A DNA stretch of 64,000 nucleotides from Ignavibacteria bacterium (GTDB lineage: Bacteria > Bacteroidota > Ignavibacteria > Tepidaquicellales > Tepidaquicellaceae): NCBI GenBank assembly GCA_016704345.1, contig JADJAH010000003.1, forward strand, positions 310,001 through 374,000, in the 5' to 3' direction. The notes beneath the pieces are model-generated. The model searched no databases, had not been told where the DNA came from, and worked only from the letters and a program-made list of their open reading frames with translations. The translations under genes were made by a program, and so were the position numbers. The stretch's first letter is position 1, and the number at the start of each line of letters is the position of its first letter. Below are positions 17,526 to 28,100 of the stretch, piece after piece.

Positions 17526-17800
17526 TTTAGCGTTAAGAAAAATTTCCTATTTTGTAAGGCGAATTCTCAGCCCGTTCGCAAAAGCAAAATAGTGTTACAC
17601 ATAAGTCTGCAGAAATTTTTCACGAGTTCATCGAATAATCTTGCAGGCAACAGTTTTTGCTGACATCATAACGAACATTGACAGTTTGATCAGATCATAC
17701 CAAAGAAAAAATTTCTTTCACAGACAAATTTAAGTTGTTTTGCTATCCGTTTGGATAATCTATATTGCAGAAAATTCAAAAGAGAAAGGAGGAACAGCAA

Positions 17801-18118
17801 ATGAAGTTTGAATTCAGCCCGCATGTTGCGTTTCAGGTAAAAGAATATGACAAGGCAGTTGCATTTTACAAAGATGTTCTCGGTATGGAGGAAGTGAGTT
17901 CATCTGCTAACGAATCTCATCTCAAATGCGGACCATTGAATTTCTATGTTGAAAATTCAGACGGTGGTTTTACATTTTTTGAATTTAAGGTTGAGAGCGT
18001 TGCAAAAGCATTGGAACTTCTGGAAAGCAATGGATGCAGAGTAACTCACACTTATAGCGAGAAGAGCATAATGTTTGCCGATCCTTACGGAATGAGATTT
18101 CACATTTGGGAAGAATGA
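17801..18118 (+). CDS. VOC/glyoxalase-fold protein
   Basis: The 105-residue protein is a single VOC module: HVAFQVKEYDKAVAFYKDVL followed by GMEEV, a middle strand FFEFKVESVAKALELLESNG, and a final FADPYGMRFHIWEE. Such proteins are half of a metal-dependent lyase/dioxygenase site and often dimerise; the substrate is unknown. I set the start at ATG 17801, because AAAGGAGG lies at 17787-17794, seven bases upstream; the longer frame from 17765 would put this Shine-Dalgarno inside the gene. Confidence 0.8.
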   Translation: MKFEFSPHVAFQVKEYDKAVAFYKDVLGMEEVSSSANESHLKCGPLNFYVENSDGGFTFFEFKVESVAKALELLESNGCRVTHTYSEKSIMFADPYGMRFHIWEE

Positions 18119-18208
18119 GCTCAGCGTTTTAGAATTTGTTCATTTGATTCAAGACGAATTGAGCTTTACTTACAAAAATTTCCGCAACATGTGTTATTTT
18201 CAGAAATA

Positions 18209-18625
18209 TTATGATTTGGATTCTGATGGATTTAATTCTTTGCAGAAAATGATCTCAGATTCTTTTTGAATCTTGTCAACAACTCCGCAGCATTTGTATC
18301 CGAGTTTTTCCAGTAACAACAGCATTGGCAGATTATTGCTTTCGGTTGACGTAAATAACCGTTCACTTTGCCTGTAAAGCTCTTCAAATTTCAACATCAA
18401 AAAACGCCCCGCACCGCTTCTTCTGTATTCCTTTCTCACATTAAGATAATGTACAAATGGACGGGTATAAAATTGTTCGTTAAATGATATGTATCCTATA
18501 ACAAGATTCTCTTCTAATGCTACCCAAAGCTCACTTCTTTCTATTTCAGTCATCCGGTTCCCGAGAAATATATCAAATTCATCTATTGCTTTAAAATCAT
18601 CACGGGTTGCAAGTCTAATCTCCAT
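18209..18625 (-). CDS. GNAT-family N-acetyltransferase
   Basis: The likely start is ATG 18625 (MEIRLATRDDFKAIDEF), giving 138 residues; earlier codons would overlap most of the preceding gene's end. The acetyl-CoA motif A is NVRKEYRRSGAGRFLMLKFE, and LFTSTESNNLPMLLLLEKLG is the typical motif B. The substrate is unknown. It overlaps the end of the double-GNAT gene by 11 bases, so the two are probably translationally coupled. Confidence 0.8.
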   Translation of the reverse strand: MEIRLATRDDFKAIDEFDIFLGNRMTEIERSELWVALEENLVIGYISFNEQFYTRPFVHYLNVRKEYRRSGAGRFLMLKFEELYRQSERLFTSTESNNLPMLLLLEKLGYKCCGVVDKIQKESEIIFCKELNPSESKS

Positions 18626-19547
18626 AAAGATTCTTGTATAATTTAAAATGGGGAATTGTAACTTCGGTAAACATGTCGCCTTCTTTTCTATAGCCAAGCT
18701 TTTCATAGAAAGGAACGGCACTGTCTCTTGCGTGCATCAAAATTCTTTCAAAGCCTTTTTCTCTCGAGAACTTCTCGGAGAAATCAACAAGCATTTTTCC
18801 GATTCCTTTGCCTTGAAGTTCTTCTTCAACCGCAACCTGTCTCATCTTCACTTCTGACTTACTCAAGGGAGTCAGAATCAGAACTCCAACCAGCTCATTA
18901 TAAAACGCACCTATATGAAAATGATTAAGCTCATTACTGAGATCATCATCATAAACATTAAGCCCGAGAGGTATGCGCAGGACTTTGTTGCGAAGCTCTA
19001 GCTCGGCATTATACTCACTTGAACCGTGAGCGATTAGTCTTACTTCGATATTTTTCTCCATTGAATATTTACTGATATGATGCTCAATATATTTTGTCAT
19101 TATGCAATCATCAAACTTCACACCTTTTACCTCTTTCTCAAACCTCTCTGTCACTCGGAAACCTTTGCTGTAGAAAAACGGCCGTGCAGTGATGCTAACT
19201 TCTGCCCAAACCTTTTCCAACTTTTTCTCATTTGCAATTTCCTCCAATACGAACAGCATCTTGGTGGCAATTCCCTGATGCTGATGATCTTTGTGCGTGA
19301 ACATAAAATCAATATAACCTTCATCCGTAATGGAAGAGAACCCAACGATCTTAGAATCTATCTCGGCAACGAGAAAGTTTTGCTCCGTAATTTTTATCTC
19401 CCAGCCATTCTTGTTCTCGCTGCCCGATGCCCAAATGGCAATCTGTTTTTCGTCATAATCTTTCTTATTAACGGAAGTAATCGTGTCACGAAATAACTCG
19501 CGGATTGAATCAGCATCTTCAACTGTTGCTTTGCGGATTTTCAGCAT
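18615..19547 (-). CDS. Double GNAT acetyltransferase (two domains fused)
   Basis: The 310-residue protein holds two complete GNAT domains. Domain 1 (about 1-155) has THKDHQHQGIATKMLFVLEE and a C-terminal VSITARPFFYSKGF as in YafP-type enzymes. Domain 2 (about 168-305) has MRQVAVEEELQGKGIGKMLV and LMHARDSAVPFYEKLGYRKE, closer to the ElaA/YjdJ-like group. The join is at residues 155-168 with no frameshift. Substrates are unknown. It is 7 bp downstream of the sulfotransferase gene and overlaps the next GNAT gene, so three genes form an apparent operon. Confidence 0.85.
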   Translation of the reverse strand: MLKIRKATVEDADSIRELFRDTITSVNKKDYDEKQIAIWASGSENKNGWEIKITEQNFLVAEIDSKIVGFSSITDEGYIDFMFTHKDHQHQGIATKMLFVLEEIANEKKLEKVWAEVSITARPFFYSKGFRVTERFEKEVKGVKFDDCIMTKYIEHHISKYSMEKNIEVRLIAHGSSEYNAELELRNKVLRIPLGLNVYDDDLSNELNHFHIGAFYNELVGVLILTPLSKSEVKMRQVAVEEELQGKGIGKMLVDFSEKFSREKGFERILMHARDSAVPFYEKLGYRKEGDMFTEVTIPHFKLYKNLYGD

Positions 19548-19554
19548 AACTTTT

Positions 19555-20241
19555 TCAAATTTTTTCTTCCGGCAGAAATTTACCTTTGCCTATCATGTTG
19601 ACCTTACCGATGAATTCTTCACGCTTATTGGAATGGGGAAATTTCTCATCCGGGATTGGAACGCCGAGAAACTTGCAAATTGGTTCCCATCCTTGCTTTG
19701 AATTGAACAGCAATATTCTGTCTGATGAAAAATGCTTCAATACATTCTCTGTGTGTCTTTCATATCTACTTAACACTTCCTTCTTGTCATGCAGATTTTT
19801 GCCGAATTCCAGATGCATCAATTTTCTATTGTAAATGAGCAAAGGAAGCCGTTTTCTGGTTTCCGGTCTGAATGGAAAATACAAGCCGAATTCGATTATC
19901 ATACTAAGCGGCATTCTGTTAACCCAGAAGATTGTTTCTATAGCGCTTGCATACCACTCCTCAGGATCCCTGTGAGTATGAATAATTTTGGCATCGGGAA
20001 ATTGCGCGGCAATTTGTTTGTAGTATCTCGCAGCAGGATAATCAACAACTGAGTTGTAATCCAGGAAAAGTTCTTTCCAGTTTACGTCCTCACTCTTTTC
20101 GGCTTTCTTGAAATAATTGATCTGAGATGGTTTATGAAAAAGTTCAAGCATGTGAAAACATTTTCCAAATCCCAGATGTTCAAGAGCAAGTTTAAGTGAG
20201 AATGTTCCCGTTCGTCCGAGTCCCGTGCCGATTACTTTCAT
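19555..20241 (-). CDS. Sulfotransferase-family protein
   Basis: The 228-residue protein starts with the PAPS 5'-phosphosulfate loop in VIGTGLGRTGTFSLKLALEH and has the 3'-phosphate motif in KIIHTHRDPEEWYASAIETI. It matches the small cytosolic Sulfotransfer_4 (PF17784) group, which is common in bacteria and has mostly unknown acceptors. The ATG at 20241 begins directly before the P-loop. It heads the minus-strand group with the two GNAT genes. Confidence 0.82.
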   Translation of the reverse strand: MKVIGTGLGRTGTFSLKLALEHLGFGKCFHMLELFHKPSQINYFKKAEKSEDVNWKELFLDYNSVVDYPAARYYKQIAAQFPDAKIIHTHRDPEEWYASAIETIFWVNRMPLSMIIEFGLYFPFRPETRKRLPLLIYNRKLMHLEFGKNLHDKKEVLSRYERHTENVLKHFSSDRILLFNSKQGWEPICKFLGVPIPDEKFPHSNKREEFIGKVNMIGKGKFLPEEKI

Positions 20242-20580
20242 AGACAGTTATTCAATTCTAATTAATACACCAATTAAGATCCATCCGTTGTGCCGGCTAA
20301 ATTAGGATTAGCCGCATATTAATGGCTTACAAAAGATTGTAAATATGCAAAAGCAAAATTAATTTAAGTATTCAATTTGTCATTAATGGCAGCACAACCA
20401 AGTCATGAGGTCAACATATTGAATGTGTCTTCTCTGTTGTTTCAATTCTAAGCTTAAAAAATTACGTTTATTCGAACTATTCAAAGCAGTAAATTCCTAA
20501 CAATTTTTACAAAACCATTATAAGAAATATTGTTGTGAACCGATCATACCATTCATACCAGATACAAACCAATCTCAAAG
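20242..20580. other. Intergenic gap of 339 bp; nothing recognised
   Basis: Separates the divergent sulfotransferase (minus) and acyltransferase (plus) genes and must hold their promoters. AT-rich, without repeats or a clear RNA gene. Confidence 0.4.
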
Positions 20581-21696
20581 ATGCTTTCTGAAGAAATGCC
20601 TGTTAAGGCTAATCTGGAAAATGTGAATACAGGTGACGCAAGAAATTACATGCCGCAGCTTGATTCATTGAGAACATTTGCTGTGTTCTTTGTATTGCTT
20701 GAGCATTGGCTGCATCAGGCAGAATGGACAAAAGTCTTTCCGCTTGGAATGACCGGCGTTACATTGTTCTTTGTTCTCAGCGGATTTCTTATTACTCAAA
20801 TACTTCTCAAGAGCAGAACATCCGCCGAGGATAAGAAAGAAAATAAATTTCATTCCTTAAAGCAATTTTATATCAGGAGAACTTTAAGAATATTTCCCAT
20901 CTATTATCTTTCCATATTTGTTTTATATTTTTTTAATGTTGAGAGTATCAGAGACAAGTTTCTGTGGTTTTTGTTTTATGCTTCAAACATCTACTTCTTT
21001 GAAATCAACAATTGGGCGGGAAGTCTTTCACATCTTTGGACTTTGGCGGTCGAAGAACAATTTTACATCATTTGGCCATTCATAATTCTCTTCATTCCAA
21101 AGAAACATTTACTAAAAAGCATAGTGGCGATCACAATCCTGGGACCTGTGTTTCGAACAGCGCTGTATTTACTGAGTGATCGCACGGAATGGACTTCGAT
21201 GTTTATACATATACTGACTCCATCATGTATGGATTGCTTTGGACTGGGCGCGCTGATTGCATACTGGAGCATTTCAGAGGAAGGGTCACTATTCAGAAAG
21301 CCTGCAATAAAATATGCATTCCTGTTTGCAAACATTGCGGTGATTTTGGTGCTTTACCTTTTCAGTGAAAATGCAATAAGTGTTTTTCTGTTCAGGTTCT
21401 GTGTATCTGCAATCTGCATGCTTATCATATTCCAGGCAAGCAGCGGATTCAAAGGCGTGACAGGCAGAATCCTGGAAAATCCTGCGCTGAGATTCCTGGG
21501 CAAAATTAGTTATGGTTTGTATTTATATCACAATTTCATTCCAATGATCTATTCTTCTATTGGATTACCACCAATACAAAATATTTACACCAACTTTGTT
21601 GCACAGTTTATAATGCTGATAACGATTTGCACATTGTCTTGGTATTTGATCGAGAATCCAATTAATAATTTGAAAAAAAGATTCAGTTACAGTTAA
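20581..21696 (+). CDS. Acyltransferase 3 (OafA/YrhL-like) membrane protein
   Basis: The 371-residue protein has the family's opening MPQLDSLRTFAVFFVLLEHW, with the catalytic-site His in LLEHW, a Leu-rich GVTLFFVLSGFLITQILL segment, then RRTLRIFPIYYLSIFVLYFF with the conserved Arg, and about ten membrane segments. The family transfers acyl groups to extracytoplasmic sugars (O-antigen, capsule, exopolysaccharide). It stands 120 bp before two GT-C-like membrane genes on the same strand, which suggests a small envelope-glycan cluster. Confidence 0.9.
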   Translation: MLSEEMPVKANLENVNTGDARNYMPQLDSLRTFAVFFVLLEHWLHQAEWTKVFPLGMTGVTLFFVLSGFLITQILLKSRTSAEDKKENKFHSLKQFYIRRTLRIFPIYYLSIFVLYFFNVESIRDKFLWFLFYASNIYFFEINNWAGSLSHLWTLAVEEQFYIIWPFIILFIPKKHLLKSIVAITILGPVFRTALYLLSDRTEWTSMFIHILTPSCMDCFGLGALIAYWSISEEGSLFRKPAIKYAFLFANIAVILVLYLFSENAISVFLFRFCVSAICMLIIFQASSGFKGVTGRILENPALRFLGKISYGLYLYHNFIPMIYSSIGLPPIQNIYTNFVAQFIMLITICTLSWYLIENPINNLKKRFSYS

Positions 21697-21816
21697 TATT
21701 GACTATATCTTTCAACAATGTAAAAAATTCAACAACTAAATCCGGGAGTTTTGAATTGAACTTATCACGAGCAAAATCAAAATTGCATTTATCACATTTC
21801 ATAAATTCTGCTGTCA

Positions 21817-23460
21817 TTGATCAAATTCATTAAAGTAAATAAAGTTACTGCAGCAGCGCTATTCATTCTGCCGGTGTTCTTATTCCTCTCGGTATACTTC
21901 TTTAAGCTTGCAGGCGGCCCTTATTACCTTAACTACTATGATCCGGGGTACGTGTATCTAGTGAATTCTATCAATGTGATGCAGTTTGAAAATGTCGGAC
22001 ATATTGATCACCCCGGAACTTCGCTGCAGATCTTTGGCGCTGTCATCTTAAAAATTCTCCTGTTCGGGAAATCGGAAGCACAGATACTTGACGCTGTTTT
22101 TTCGAATCCCGAATCTTATCTGAACATACTCAACAAATCGCTAGTTCTGATCAATTGCGTTGCATTGCTTGCATTGGGAATCTTTGCTTATCGCAAGACA
22201 AAGAATTTGATCTTCAGTCTTCTTATTCAACTTTCTGTCTTTATATCCTTTGAGATTTATTACGGACTTGTGATCTTCTCTCCGGAAAATTTTTTAATAC
22301 TTTCAATAATTCTCATTTCCGGAACTCTCGTGTATTATGTTTATGATGATAATTCTGATAAACATATGCTTGCACTTGCAATTACTCTCGGAATAGTCTG
22401 CGGATTTGGCTCGGTGTCAAAGCTGAACTTTGTGCCAATGTGCCTTCTGCCGCTACTCTTGCTGAAAGGTTTTCGAAACAAGTTGATCTTCGTGCTAGCT
22501 TCGGCAATCACTTTTGTTATTTTCTTTTTGCCGGCAATTTCAAATATAGGTCGCTTTCTGAAATGGTCCGGCAATCTTACAGTCAACAATGGTATTCATG
22601 GAAAGACGGCTCTGTCAGGGTTTGACTTAGCTCTGTACCTTGAAAATATTGTTACGATTTTCTCGAAGGATATTTTCTTTGCAACGATATTTGCTCTTAT
22701 CATCATAGTTCTCATTTATGATCTAATTGTATGGCGCAAGGACAGATCTGTGCAAGCTAATTTAATACATCAAAAATTAAGAAGAGTACTTTGGGCTGTT
22801 ACTATTACAATGGCATTTCAGGTAATGATTGTTGCGAAGAATTATCTGCCTTATGCACAATATTATATAATACCGGCCCTGATGCTGACCATAACAGGAC
22901 TCGCTTTTCTGATTCCTTTCATGATCGGATCGATGAATGTAAATCGTAAATCAATTTGTAACATGGTTTATCTTTCTACCTTTGTGTTAGTACTTGTGTT
23001 TTCTGTTTATGAATTTACGAGTTCACATAAAGAGGCGTCTGATTTTCGTGACGAGGCGCTTAAAATCAACAGCCTTGTAAAAGAGATTAATTCAACTTCG
23101 GTACTTGTGATACCAAGTGTTGGAACAGCAAATGAGGACTGCACGCTGGCGCTATGTATGATGTATGGATACAGCGGAAAGAGGACTCCTATGTTTCAGA
23201 AGGAATTTTCTAAGAGAACTTCATCAAAGATCTTCCATAATTTCTGGGAGAACAAACTCTTTGCGATCTCAGACAGTATTGATATCGGAAAGGAAATTTC
23301 CGGAAAAGATAAGATAGTCATGCAGTTAATGCCGAATACTTCTGCTGATATGGCAGTCAAATGTTTGAAAGATGATTATGACGTTACAGTAACAGATAAG
23401 AAATTGCTTATGCAGAATGGAAACATGGAAACGGTTTATGAATTTTATCTGAAGCAGTAG
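21817..23460 (+). CDS. Multi-pass membrane protein, glycosyltransferase-39-like (paralogue 1)
   Basis: The 547-residue protein has about ten to twelve membrane segments and a first extracytoplasmic loop with the motif YYLNYYDPGYVYLVNSINVM followed by GHIDHPGTSLQ. A D-P-x-Y acidic motif in the first loop is typical of GT-C enzymes that use polyprenyl-linked sugars. The C-terminal 140 residues (after about 410) form a soluble domain (VLVIPSVGTANEDCTLALCM). The frame opens with TTG at 21817; I saw no better codon. The neighbour beginning two bases after this stop is its paralogue. No specific family could be assigned. Confidence 0.72.
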   Translation: MIKFIKVNKVTAAALFILPVFLFLSVYFFKLAGGPYYLNYYDPGYVYLVNSINVMQFENVGHIDHPGTSLQIFGAVILKILLFGKSEAQILDAVFSNPESYLNILNKSLVLINCVALLALGIFAYRKTKNLIFSLLIQLSVFISFEIYYGLVIFSPENFLILSIILISGTLVYYVYDDNSDKHMLALAITLGIVCGFGSVSKLNFVPMCLLPLLLLKGFRNKLIFVLASAITFVIFFLPAISNIGRFLKWSGNLTVNNGIHGKTALSGFDLALYLENIVTIFSKDIFFATIFALIIIVLIYDLIVWRKDRSVQANLIHQKLRRVLWAVTITMAFQVMIVAKNYLPYAQYYIIPALMLTITGLAFLIPFMIGSMNVNRKSICNMVYLSTFVLVLVFSVYEFTSSHKEASDFRDEALKINSLVKEINSTSVLVIPSVGTANEDCTLALCMMYGYSGKRTPMFQKEFSKRTSSKIFHNFWENKLFAISDSIDIGKEISGKDKIVMQLMPNTSADMAVKCLKDDYDVTVTDKKLLMQNGNMETVYEFYLKQ

Positions 23461-23461
23461 C

Positions 23462-25066
23462 ATGAAATCAAATGGAAGTCTCAAGTTTTTGCTTCTGCTG
23501 ATTATTCCTGCCTTGTTCATGTTGTCGGGCACAATGCTGAAGCACGCGCAAGGCCCGTACTATCTAAACTTTTACGATCCGACTTATGTCTATCTGATCA
23601 ATTCACTTAACCTGGCTCAGATGAGCGGTTATGGTGTAGGGCACTTTGATCATCCCGGCACTACGGTTCAGACTGCAGGCGCAGTTATAATTAAGATCTT
23701 CCATTCATTGAGGAATTCAGGAGATGACATTGTTGCTGATGTACTCAAGAACCCTGAGGAATATCTAATACTAATGAATAGGATCTTTGGATTTATCAAT
23801 ACTCTATTCCTTCTTCTTCTCGGCTTATTCACTCTAAAAGTATCAGGAAACATTTGGTATTCATTGATGATAGAATTGTCGCCTTTTTCTTCCATCGAAA
23901 ACTTTTTTGGCTACATAATTGTCGCGCCGGATAACTTTTTGATCTTTACGTCAATCTGCATGTTGGGTCTACTGATATACTACCTGTATAACGAAGAAGA
24001 AAATTCTTTATCGAAGCAGGCGATCATAGTCTCATTTGCTCTGGTTTTTGCATTTGGCATGGCAACCAAGATCAGTTTCTTTCCCTTGGCGGTGTTTCCA
24101 CTTCTGCTTATAAAAGGAACAAGAGGCAAGATCACTTTCATTGTTATTTCAATGATTGCATTTTTATTTTTTGTTCTGCCCGCAATCGGGAACTACGGGG
24201 AGTTTGCCAATTGGGTGAAGGACTTATTTATCAGAAGCAGTAACTATGGTGAAGGTGATGCAACCATAATTAATCCGAGAGAATTTTTGGAGCATCTGGT
24301 TATGATATTTGAAAAAGACACTTTCTTCCTTATAACTTATGCAGTGACAATTGCCACAACTTTCTTAAGTCTGACAAAAAGAAACTTCATTAAGACCGAT
24401 CCTTCAATGCAAAGGCAGTTCAAACTATTGATAGCAGTATCTATAACAATGACAATTCAGATATTGATAGTGGCAAAGCAATACAGACAGCATTACATGA
24501 TCCCGGCTTTCATGCTGTCAATATTTTCTCTTTCGCTCTGTGCATCTTTGCTTGCTTCATTCTTCAACAGCATGAAAATCATTTACGGCCGTATTGTTAT
24601 ATTCGTTTTGATTGTCGGTTGGGGAACGTATCAGGTTTTATTCAACTACGATTTGGGATCATTTCAAAAGAATGAAGCTGCAAAAATCGACAAGATGCTC
24701 AGGGAAGATTTTGAAGGAAGATTTGTTGTTTCAACGTTTGCGACTGCAGGGAAGCAACCTGCTTTAGCATTTGGGATATCGTATGCCGGCAGTCAGACGG
24801 ACAGATATCGTGCCATGCTCTGCGAACTTCAGCAGAATCACATTTTCTATAACCCCTGGAAGAAAATATTATACTCGATCTCAAATGAGAGTATAAAGGA
24901 CGTGTTGTTGAAGGAGAAGAAAATAATACATCAGAATTGGGGATATGGAATTCATGATTTCATTAAATCCGTTGATGATAGCTGCAGTGTGAGTAATACT
25001 TCATTTACAAAAATTTATACAAACGGAAACGGCGAGTCTCTTTATGAAGTTACTGTTGGTGATTGA
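23462..25066 (+). CDS. Multi-pass membrane protein, glycosyltransferase-39-like (paralogue 2)
   Basis: The 534-residue protein copies the layout of its upstream neighbour: YYLNFYDPTYVYLINSLNLA, then GVGHFDHPGTTVQTAGAVII, ten or more membrane segments, a conserved VAKQYRQHYMIPAFMLSIFS, and a soluble C-terminal domain from about residue 405. The ATG at 23462 is one base after the preceding stop, so the pair is translationally coupled. The two differ enough to suggest an old tandem duplication with divergence of acceptor. The same caveats apply to function. Confidence 0.72.
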   Translation: MKSNGSLKFLLLLIIPALFMLSGTMLKHAQGPYYLNFYDPTYVYLINSLNLAQMSGYGVGHFDHPGTTVQTAGAVIIKIFHSLRNSGDDIVADVLKNPEEYLILMNRIFGFINTLFLLLLGLFTLKVSGNIWYSLMIELSPFSSIENFFGYIIVAPDNFLIFTSICMLGLLIYYLYNEEENSLSKQAIIVSFALVFAFGMATKISFFPLAVFPLLLIKGTRGKITFIVISMIAFLFFVLPAIGNYGEFANWVKDLFIRSSNYGEGDATIINPREFLEHLVMIFEKDTFFLITYAVTIATTFLSLTKRNFIKTDPSMQRQFKLLIAVSITMTIQILIVAKQYRQHYMIPAFMLSIFSLSLCASLLASFFNSMKIIYGRIVIFVLIVGWGTYQVLFNYDLGSFQKNEAAKIDKMLREDFEGRFVVSTFATAGKQPALAFGISYAGSQTDRYRAMLCELQQNHIFYNPWKKILYSISNESIKDVLLKEKKIIHQNWGYGIHDFIKSVDDSCSVSNTSFTKIYTNGNGESLYEVTVGD

Positions 25067-25198
25067 TTGAGTTTGAGACTAGATTTGATTAGTTGAGCCC
25101 CGAGAATTTTATAGAAGATGAAAACTAAATATGTTAAATTATCTTTTTGCAAACTGCTAATCTTCCACCCATAAAGTTAGCCATAACCATTTTTGATT

Positions 25199-28100
25199 AT
25201 GAACAAATCAGGCTATAAACGATACCCGACGATCAGCAAACTTGGAACAGTATTTGTCTCAGAAGATGATCTTTGGGAAGTCCCATCGACAGGCGGAGTT
25301 GCACGACGTCTCACTTCAAATTCAGGCGAGGTATCCTTTCCACATTATTCACCCGACGGCAAGCATATTGCCTTTACAGGAAAAGAAGAAGGCGAGAAAG
25401 ATGTCTATGTAATCCCATCAATGGGAGGCGCGAACAGGCGACTGACTTTCCTTGGCAGAAATACGAATGTCATAGGCTGGACTCCGGACGGTAAAGAAAT
25501 TCTGTTTGCAACATCGGCTTTGTCAAAGCTGCCTGACAGAACAGAGATCTGGAAAATCTCCATTGATGGCGGACAACCCAAGTGTCTGAATCTCGGACCT
25601 GCAAACAACATTGCGTTCGGTCCGGATAAGCAGGTACTTCTTGGACGAAACACTCTTGATCCTGCAAGATGGAAGAGGTATGAAGGCGGAACTGCAGGCG
25701 TATTCTGGATTGACAGGAAAAGCAATGGAAAGTTTGAACGTTTCCTTTCAGATATCAATGGTAATCTTGCTAGCCCAATGTGGATTGGCGACAGAATTTA
25801 TTTTATATCTGATCATGAAGGAATCGGCACTTTGTACTCATGCGATGTGAACGGTAAGTCGATCACAAAGCATTCAATGAACCGGAATTATTATGTAAGA
25901 AATGCGACTACGGACGGCTCAAGGATTGTTTACCATTGTGGTGCGGAGATCTTTGTTTATGACACGGAGCAAGACAGGGAATGGCAAATAGATATTCAGT
26001 ACCATAGCCCGCAGATACAGAGGCAACGAAAGTTCGTCGAGGCGGGAAGGTATCTTGAGGATTATAATATTAGTCCGGACGGTACAAAGATGATAGCTAC
26101 CACAAGAGGAAAGCCATTTGTTTTTTCAAACTGGGAAGGACCGGTTATTCAAACCGGCAAGACTCACGGTGTTCGTTATCGTCTTACAAACTGGCTGCAT
26201 GATGGAGAAAGCTTAGTCACTATTTCGGATGAAGACGGAGTAGAGTTTATGGAAGTTCATTCATTAACCGATGAGGGCGGCAAAAAGCCGGTTAAGAAAA
26301 TCAAGAGTGCTGATATTGGAATTGTTGCACGATTGAAAGTTTCACCAAAGGAGAAAAAGATTGCAGTATCAAACAACAGGTATGATCTTTTCCTGATAGA
26401 CCTCGAAAAAGAAAAGATCACAAAAATTGCGCGGAGCAATTTTGAGAGGATTGAAGATTTTTCCTTTTCACCTGACGGCAAATGGGTTGCATATAGCATG
26501 TCGAATGCTGAGTTTTTGGGATCTGTTTACCTTTACAATCTCGATACTGGAAAAAGTACGATGATCACTCCACCCGGATTTCGTGATACACAGCCGGTAT
26601 GGGATCCTGACGGAAGATTTCTTTACTTTTTGTCGGCGAGAGAATTCAATCCGGTATATGACACAAGTTATTTTCAACTCGGGTTTCCGCTTGGAGTAAG
26701 GCCCTATCTTATCACACTCAAGAAAGAAACACGCTCGCCGTTCACACCGGAGTACAGGCAGATCTTTAAGAAAAAGAAAGGCGGAAATAAAGGAAAGAAA
26801 GACAAAAGTGAATTGGCAGTAGAAGTTGACTTCGATGGAATTCAGGATAGGATCTTTTCTTTTCCATTGCCGGAAAAGAATTATTTCCAGATTGCTGCAG
26901 TGAAAGACGGGCTGGTGTGCAGTCGCGAGCCGATAAACGGTTCACTTCATCATTGGTTCTGGGAGAAGCATCCTTCGGACGAAGCTCTGGACAGATTTGA
27001 TTTTAATACTCAGAAGGTTCAGCATATAGCAAAGAAAGTTATGAGTTTCAGAGTATCAATGAACGGCAAGAGCCTTGTTTACAGGCATCTGAATAGTCTT
27101 TACTTGAAAGCAGACATTTTTGAAGAAGCCGATGATTCGGGAAACAGTTCTAACTATTCCGGAAAGAGCGACTGGCTTGACCTAACGCGACTGAAGGTGA
27201 ACATTGATCCAATGAGCGAATGGAAGCAGATGTATAATGAAGCCTGGCGATTGCAGAAAGAACATTTTTGGACACCGGATATGTCGGGAGTTGATTGGAA
27301 AGCAGTTTATGAAAGATATTATCCGTTGCTTGACAAGATAGCAACACGATCCGAATTTTCAGATCTGATCTGGGAAATGCAGGGAGAGCTTGGTACTTCG
27401 CATGCGTACGAGTGGGGAGGAGATTACAAACCTTCACCGAACTACAAACTCGGAAGTCTCTGCGCTAATTTCGAATATGATCAGAAAGAGAAAGCATACC
27501 GGATAGTTCATATAATTAAGGGAGATTCGTGGAAATCAAATTCGCCTCTAATGAGCCCGGGAGCTGATATTGAAGTTGGTGATTATCTGATTGAGATAAA
27601 CGGTCAACGGCTCAATGCTCAAACATCACCTGCTGCATTGCTTGTGAATCAGGCAAACAGTGTTGTTAGTCTTACTGTTAAATCAAAGAAATCCGGAAAA
27701 GTAAAGAGCGTAGATGTGAAGACAGTTGCATCCGATTATGAATCCAGATACAGGGAATGGGTAGAAACAAAGAGGAAGTATGTACATGAAAGATCAAAAG
27801 GCAAGCTGGGTTATCTACACATTCCTGACATGGGTCCGGACGGATACTCGGAGTTTCACAGATACTATATTTATGAATCAGCGAGAGAGGGTTTGATCGT
27901 TGACATAAGGGACAACGGTGGTGGTCACGTTTCGCAATTGATACTCGAAAAACTTTCGCGCAAACAGCTTGGCTATGACATTGCCAGAGGGGGAAACATT
28001 TCTCCTTATCCAAGCCATAGTGTTGCGGGACCGATAGTTGCGGTGACGGACGAGTATGCAGGATCAGACGGAGACATATTCAGTCACAATTTCAAGCAGA

